Source: Ovis canadensis
Lineage: Eukaryota; Chordata; Mammalia; Artiodactyla; Bovidae
Assembly: GCF_042477335.2 (NCBI RefSeq)
Contig: NC_091247.1
Span: forward strand, 8,268,501 to 8,332,500
Direction: 5' to 3'
Length of the DNA stretch: 64,000 nt
Numbering within the stretch: position 1 is the stretch's first letter; every line of letters begins with the position of its first letter. Below, in pieces: positions 59,640 through 64,000 of this stretch. Below the pieces are notes generated by a model. That model worked only from the letters and a program-made list of their open reading frames with translations. It was not told the DNA's origin and ran no database searches. Made by a program: the position numbers and the translations under genes.

Positions 59640-60970
59640 AATTAAAAACAAGTTAAAAGTGGTATTAATGTCCTAAATTAGTCCAATGCATACCACTTGG
59701 AAGTTTATAAAGCAAAAGATGAAAATAGCACCCAGTCCATTCTCCCCACATCCACTCTCCCCACATCCACTCTCCAGGGGAAACTACTGCCTGTAGTCCC
59801 TTTATGGATTCTTCCCGAAGCAGTTTGTGTGCGCTTACAAACCCACGTGCATATACAGTTGATAAAAAAAGGAATTATACTATATATGCAGTTCATTTTT
59901 TATATTAAAAATAAAATAAAAAAACACTATGTGACCGTTATCTGAAAAAAATGTTGAAAATACAGCGAAGCCAAAAGAAGACAGCAGCCCATAATTTTAT
60001 CATTCCAGAAATAACCACTATTGACCCTTCAATCACTGTGATAGACAAAAACATTTATTTTCATTTATATTCTTTTTTTTCACCTTTTAAAATACACCTG
60101 AATGACGGCATGAGTTATACTTGTGAATAATAAAAAAATATAATGAACTTCTTGAATTCATATCCCACTTAAAGACCAGAACTTTGATACTATAACTTGC
60201 ACACCCCTGCCTTTTTTCCCTTCTCCCACACCCATCTCCCAACACACAAGACTGCTGTGTTCTTGATTTTTGCTTTTAAAACTTTAATCACTCTGATAGG
60301 CAAAGCTATCGCCTGTCCTATGAGAGGTGGCCTACTGCCTGCTGTGCGCTTAAACAGTATATTGTGCAGTTCCATTTGTCTTCCAGAACTTGGCTTTTTC
60401 ACTCCTGTCTGTAAGATCCATCCATGTCATTTCCTCCTGCTATACAGTATTTCACCATGTGAATGTATCATAATGTAAAAAGATTCCATTCTCCTTGATA
60501 GCTATATGAATTATTTCCAGTTTGGTTTCAGGCATTGCTGCTCTGAACTTCATTACCTGCATTTGCAAGACTTTCTCCAGGATATATATCTAGGTGGTGG
60601 TAGTTTAGTCGCTCAGTCATGTCCAACTCTTGCGACCCCATGGACTGTAGCCTGTCAGGTTCCTCTGTCCATGGGATTCTCCAGGCAAGAAGACTGGAGT
60701 GGGTTGCCATTTCCTTCTCCAATATATCTAGGAGCAGGATGCAAAAATTTCCAACTTCGTTTTCCAAAGTAGTATAGAGATGCATTTTTAACACTTGCTT
60801 TCTTCACTTATGACATATTCCTGTGAACATCCTGGACATCTCTTCCTGTCGGTGTATATTGATCTGAATCATTCATTTAGCAGGGCTGTGCCTTTGTTCA
60901 TTTAACCAGGCGTCCAGCCTTCTTATTTTTCACTATCACAGAAAATGATGTAATGAATACCATGATAATT
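59640..60970 (-). mobile_element. Old L1-like 3' region, interrupted by a Bov-tA
   Basis: A/T-rich sequence with ATCATTCCAGAAATAACCAC, AGATCCATCCATGTCATTTC and ATTATTTCCAGTTTGGTTTC resembles the 3' parts of old mammalian L1 copies read in reverse. No frame is preserved; subfamily and exact ends are not determinable by eye. Confidence 0.5.
60598..60721 (-). mobile_element. Bov-tA SINE, partial, with target-site duplication
   Basis: TTTAGTCGCTCAGTCATGTC to GCCATTTCCTTCTCCA; the tRNA-like half is absent. ATATATCTAGG occurs immediately on both sides (about 60584-60594 and 60722-60732). Confidence 0.83.
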
Positions 60971-61389
60971 ATAAGAAGTAATGTAACGTTTTTTAATCCT
61001 TACAACACCGCCGGAGGTTGTTCGCCCCATTTTTCGAAAGCAGGGGAAGCGGCAAGTCGAGTGCCAAGGCCACACAGCTAGCAGCTGGCAGAGCTGAACT
61101 TGCACAGTGGACCCCTGCGTTCACCCAGGGTGATTACTGGGTGCAGGGCTCTGGAGGCCCGAGGTAGGGATGCCCAGGGAGAAACTCAATTGATTCCAAG
61201 GGCAGGGTGGTCTGTGACTCAGTTGCCCCATCCCGGCCGTGGGGACAGTAAAGTGAAGCGGGTGTGGGTCTGACCCACAGAAGAGGTTCTTCGGAAGGCT
61301 GTTACTATCCTTGTCGCTACAGGCTGCCTAGAGGCGTGAGCAAGGAGCCCGGGTGCCCTGTGCGGGGGTCGCCTGCCCCTCACCCATCC

Positions 61390-61609
61390 CCATCTGCACC
61401 GCCCCGGGGCGGAGCCACCCGCGGCCCCTCGAGGCTCCGCCCGCCTCCCAGGCCTGGGCCGGAGTTCGGGGAGCGGCGGCGCTAGGACCCGGCGGGCCGG
61501 GGCTGCGGCGGGGCCTGGGCGGCCAGAGCATCGCGGACCCCGGCTCTCGGCTCCCGGCGCCATGTGAGGGGGCTCGGGGGCCGCGGGGAGCCAGCGCTCC
61601 CCGGGGGAG
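61390..61609 (+). promoter_or_regulatory. ST6GALNAC6: CpG promoter and first (noncoding) exon, probably ST6GALNAC6
   Basis: Very CpG-dense sequence ending in a good splice donor, CCGGGGGAG|GTGAGC, at 61609/61610. There is no long frame consistent with that donor, and an ATG-TGA pair at 61562-61567 argues the exon is untranslated. In human the next gene in this order and orientation is ST6GALNAC6. The coding start I remember for ST6GALNAC6 is not present in the remaining 2.4 kb, so its coding exons should lie downstream of the window. Assignment is by synteny. Confidence 0.6.
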
Positions 61610-61664
61610 GTGAGCAGGCCCCGCGCGGGGGCGGGCTGCGGGAGGGGGCGCCGCCTGCACCCCT

Positions 61665-61688
61665 GGTGGGGGTGGGGGTGGGGGTGGG
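61665..61688 (+). repeat. G-quadruplex motif (GGGGGT)n, presumed ST6GALNAC6 intron 1
   Basis: Four G runs (61668-61672, 61674-61678, 61680-61684, 61686-61688) separated by single T residues, 58 nt after the predicted donor. Confidence 0.8.
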
Positions 61689-62689
61689 AGCCACTGGTGA
61701 TGGAGATTGATGCGGGGGCCACCCGGGGCTCCCCTAGACCCACTCTCTCTTGGCAATCGCGCCTGAAGATCCCGGTCCTCGCGCCCAAGGGCTGTCGCAG
61801 GGTTCGCGGGGCCTCCCGCTGCTGACACCCCATTCGAGCTCGGGGACCCTGCCGCCGTCCTACCTGCCTCCCTTCTTCCCAGCTGAGGCTAGAGCTCCTT
61901 ACCCGCCGGAGTGCTGGAGTTCGTGGGGTGGGGGGATCAGCGCAAGCGGGATGCAGAGAACTCGTCGCCCCCTACCAGATGCACCCACCGTTTCGGAGTC
62001 CCCTATTTGGAATTAGGAGCCCCCTCCCCCTTCTCCCCGGAGCTCTCCTCCCACGCGACTCGTGGGGGCGTCCCGACCGTGTAGGAGGAATCCTCGAGCT
62101 GGGCAAGGCGAAACCCCCAAACAGAGGGCAGGGTGTGGCCCCCAGCCTTAGCCCACGGTTTCCGCCTTCTGACCGGGCCTCCTCAGGGCTGAGTCCACGC
62201 TCCTGGCTTAGGGCTGTGGACAGCCACCTCCCTGGCTGAGGAAGTGGCTCCCCAGCAGGCCTGCTATCCCTGCTGAATCAGGTGCTGGGAATGCGCCCGG
62301 TGGCCTCTGGTCAGTACCAGCCCTGGGGGATCCTTGAGAGAGATTCCGTCAGGCTCAGCCCCAGGTTGCTGCCTGGAAACAAGCCTGGAAATAAGACTTC
62401 CCAGCAAATTCTGAACAGCTCTGCAAGGCACTTGCCTCTGTGAACCTCAGTCTCCTCATCTGTGAAATGGGGATGAGAGCCCCTACCGTGTACAATTGCC
62501 AGGAAGATTCAGTGAGTGGGTGGTGCTTAGCAAGGACTCAGCATTTATTGATATTAGAGGGAAGTTGCTGGGCCAGGCGTCAGAGGAGGCCTTGGGGAGA
62601 ATTGTTTGGCAAGCTCCTGAAGAGGCAGGCCTTGAACAATGAATAACCACAAAACTAACAGCTGCTGGCCCCGACCAAGCACTTTCAAA

Positions 62690-62880
62690 TCCCTGTGCTT
62701 CCCTTGCCACATCTGCTTGAATCCTTCTAACAATCTTGTGAGTTACCTACTCTTATCATTCCATTTCACAGATGAGGAAACTGAGGCTCAGAGAGGTCAC
62801 ATGGCTTGCCCGAGGCCACTCAGCCAGTAAGTGGAGGAACCTGGATTTGCAGTTGAACCTGAGATGCTGTACTGACCATG
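62690..62880 (-). mobile_element. MIR SINE
   Basis: TTCACAGATGAGGAAACTGA, GGCTCAGAGAGGTCACATGG and GGCCACTCAGCCAGTAAGTG; one of the best-preserved MIR copies in the window. Confidence 0.85.
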
Positions 62881-64000
62881 GCCTTCTCAGAGCAGGACTG
62901 TGACGGGGGCTGACCAAGGGGACAGTTGTCCTGGCTGAGGGCACTGCTCAGGCAAAGGTGGGAAAGTCGGGGGGCGGGTCTGGGAACAGGAGTGTTCTAG
63001 GGTGTCTGGAGCTTGGGGCATCCGAAGGAAAGCGTAGTGAGAGGGGAGGCTCAGCTCAAAGAAGCAGCTGGAATGCTAGAGGCCTCCTGGATAACTTTTG
63101 CATTAGTGGGCTGCGAGTCTAACAACAAGCCGCTCTTCCCTTCCGTTGAACCTCAGTCTCCTGATCTGTGCATCCGGCGGGACTGGACCCGGTGAGAGTC
63201 CCCATGAGAGTCCTAACTGGTGGCTTTGAAGGCCGGGTGCGGTGAAACCTGAAACAAGGCTTGGGAGGAGGGGGCGCCTGCAGAGAGAAGGCGGGGTTGG
63301 GTGGTGGGCGGAGTTAGGACCCAACCAGTCAAGAGCTGAGTGGGGACACCTCCTTTGGCCTGGCTCTGCCTGGTGGTGGTGTAGGAGTAAACAGCTGCTA
63401 GGTCAGGGGGCGGAGATAGTGGCGGGAGCCGGGAGGCCCCTGGAGGGAAGCTTCGACCGAGCTGGGGAGCCCCTGGGCCCCAGTTTCTTTCTTTGCGCAC
63501 TCACTTTCCGTGTCTTCTGGCCTAATCTGCTGGAGGTGGCTGGACACAAGTACTGACTCTCTTTTGAAAGGTGGGGAAATTGAAAACTGCAGAGAAGCTG
63601 CGTCCTGCGAAGATGGGGGCGGGGTAGGGGGCGTCTGTTGGAGAGTGAGGAGCAGAGTGTGTACGGTTCCCTGAGACCCTCTCCCCTCTCATCAGGGTGG
63701 AGCTGTGATTATGGCCATTGGATAGATGAGTCTGAACCCTTAACCCCCAAGATCTTATGTAATAAGGAACAAAGTCAAAACCAAGGGAAAACAAGTTCAG
63801 AATGGAATCACCTAGTGGACCTCCTGCACATCTCCAGGGCCCTGGAGGCACAGCCGAGAATGGGAGTGAGGCCCCGGGCCAGCTGTGCCATCAGAGCTCT
63901 CAGCTGGAAGGTGGCCTGCAGGGGGACATTCCTGGCCCACCCCAGGTGGGAGGATGAGTGGGCATGAACAGGGTTGTGCAGAGTGTTCCAGTTGGAGGGG

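Larger units (their letters stand above)
55683..61389. other. ST6GALNAC4 3'UTR and ST6GALNAC4-ST6GALNAC6 spacer
   Basis: The 3'UTR begins at 55683. I found no clear AATAAA or ATTAAA before about 59640, so the transcript end is undetermined. The stretch holds a 16-base G run (56516-56531), one Bov-tA SINE at 58680, an A/T-rich old L1-like segment at 59640-60970 with a Bov-tA inserted in it, and no supported gene. Confidence 0.55.
61610..64000 (+). other. ST6GALNAC6: Presumed ST6GALNAC6 intron 1 (partial)
   Basis: Starts with a G-quadruplex motif (61668-61688), is CpG-rich to about 62100, then holds a MIR copy at 62690-62880. No coding exon resembling a sialyltransferase was found. Confidence 0.5.

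Noticed and set aside
61610-64000. A coding exon of ST6GALNAC6
   Set aside because: No sialylmotif or remembered N-terminal sequence is present; the open frames are GC-rich and unsupported.

Overview
The window is ruminant (bovid) nuclear DNA, not microbial. It is full of Bov-tA/BOV-A2 SINEs, artiodactyl tRNA-derived SINEs and BovB (RTE-type) LINE fragments, a combination diagnostic of Ruminantia, together with old mammalian MIR, L1 and MER5A copies. The genes are intron-split and match the human 9q34.11 block EEIG1(FAM102A)-DPM2-PIP5KL1-ST6GALNAC4-ST6GALNAC6, which in cattle is expected on chromosome 11. Here all of them lie on the + strand, head to tail. Cattle, sheep and goat cannot be separated by eye.

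Layout. 1-9712 is the large 5' intron of EEIG1 (its first coding exon is outside the window). 9713-19214 holds the remaining ten EEIG1 coding exons, followed by a ~2.7 kb 3'UTR to about 21940. 21941-25200 is a repeat-rich spacer with a BovB inserted into a SINE. DPM2 occupies ~25250-28315 (four exons; the ATG is the last codon of exon 1). 28316-30700 is a gene-poor spacer. PIP5KL1 coding exons run from 30930 to 39151 (ten exons). 39470-46500 is a repeat block with a solo-LTR candidate and a BovB nested in a BovB. ST6GALNAC4 runs from a CpG promoter at ~46750 to its stop at 55682. After a ~6 kb spacer, a second CpG-rich promoter and first exon at ~61390-61609 is best explained as the start of ST6GALNAC6, whose coding exons lie beyond the window.

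Functions. EEIG1 is a C2-domain adaptor in RANK signalling; DPM2 is the small membrane subunit of ER dolichol-phosphate-mannose synthase; PIP5KL1 is a phosphoinositide-kinase homologue with a degenerate ATP loop; ST6GALNAC4 and ST6GALNAC6 are Golgi alpha-2,6-sialyltransferase paralogues. They are neighbours but do not form one pathway, although three act in glycosylation. All exon joins were checked by hand for GT/AG sites and reading phase. All four CDSs stay open: 334 residues of EEIG1 (partial), 84 for DPM2, 396 for PIP5KL1 and 323 for ST6GALNAC4.

I found no novel defence, mobile or biosynthetic system. The most interesting observations are a 21-residue C-terminal extension of ST6GALNAC4 past the human stop position, a NAGNAG acceptor in EEIG1, an in-frame upstream ORF before ST6GALNAC4, paired ZNF143/THAP11-like sites at DPM2, nested retrotransposons with readable target-site duplications, and a SINE abutting a PIP5KL1 splice acceptor. 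Human comparisons are from memory and not from a search.
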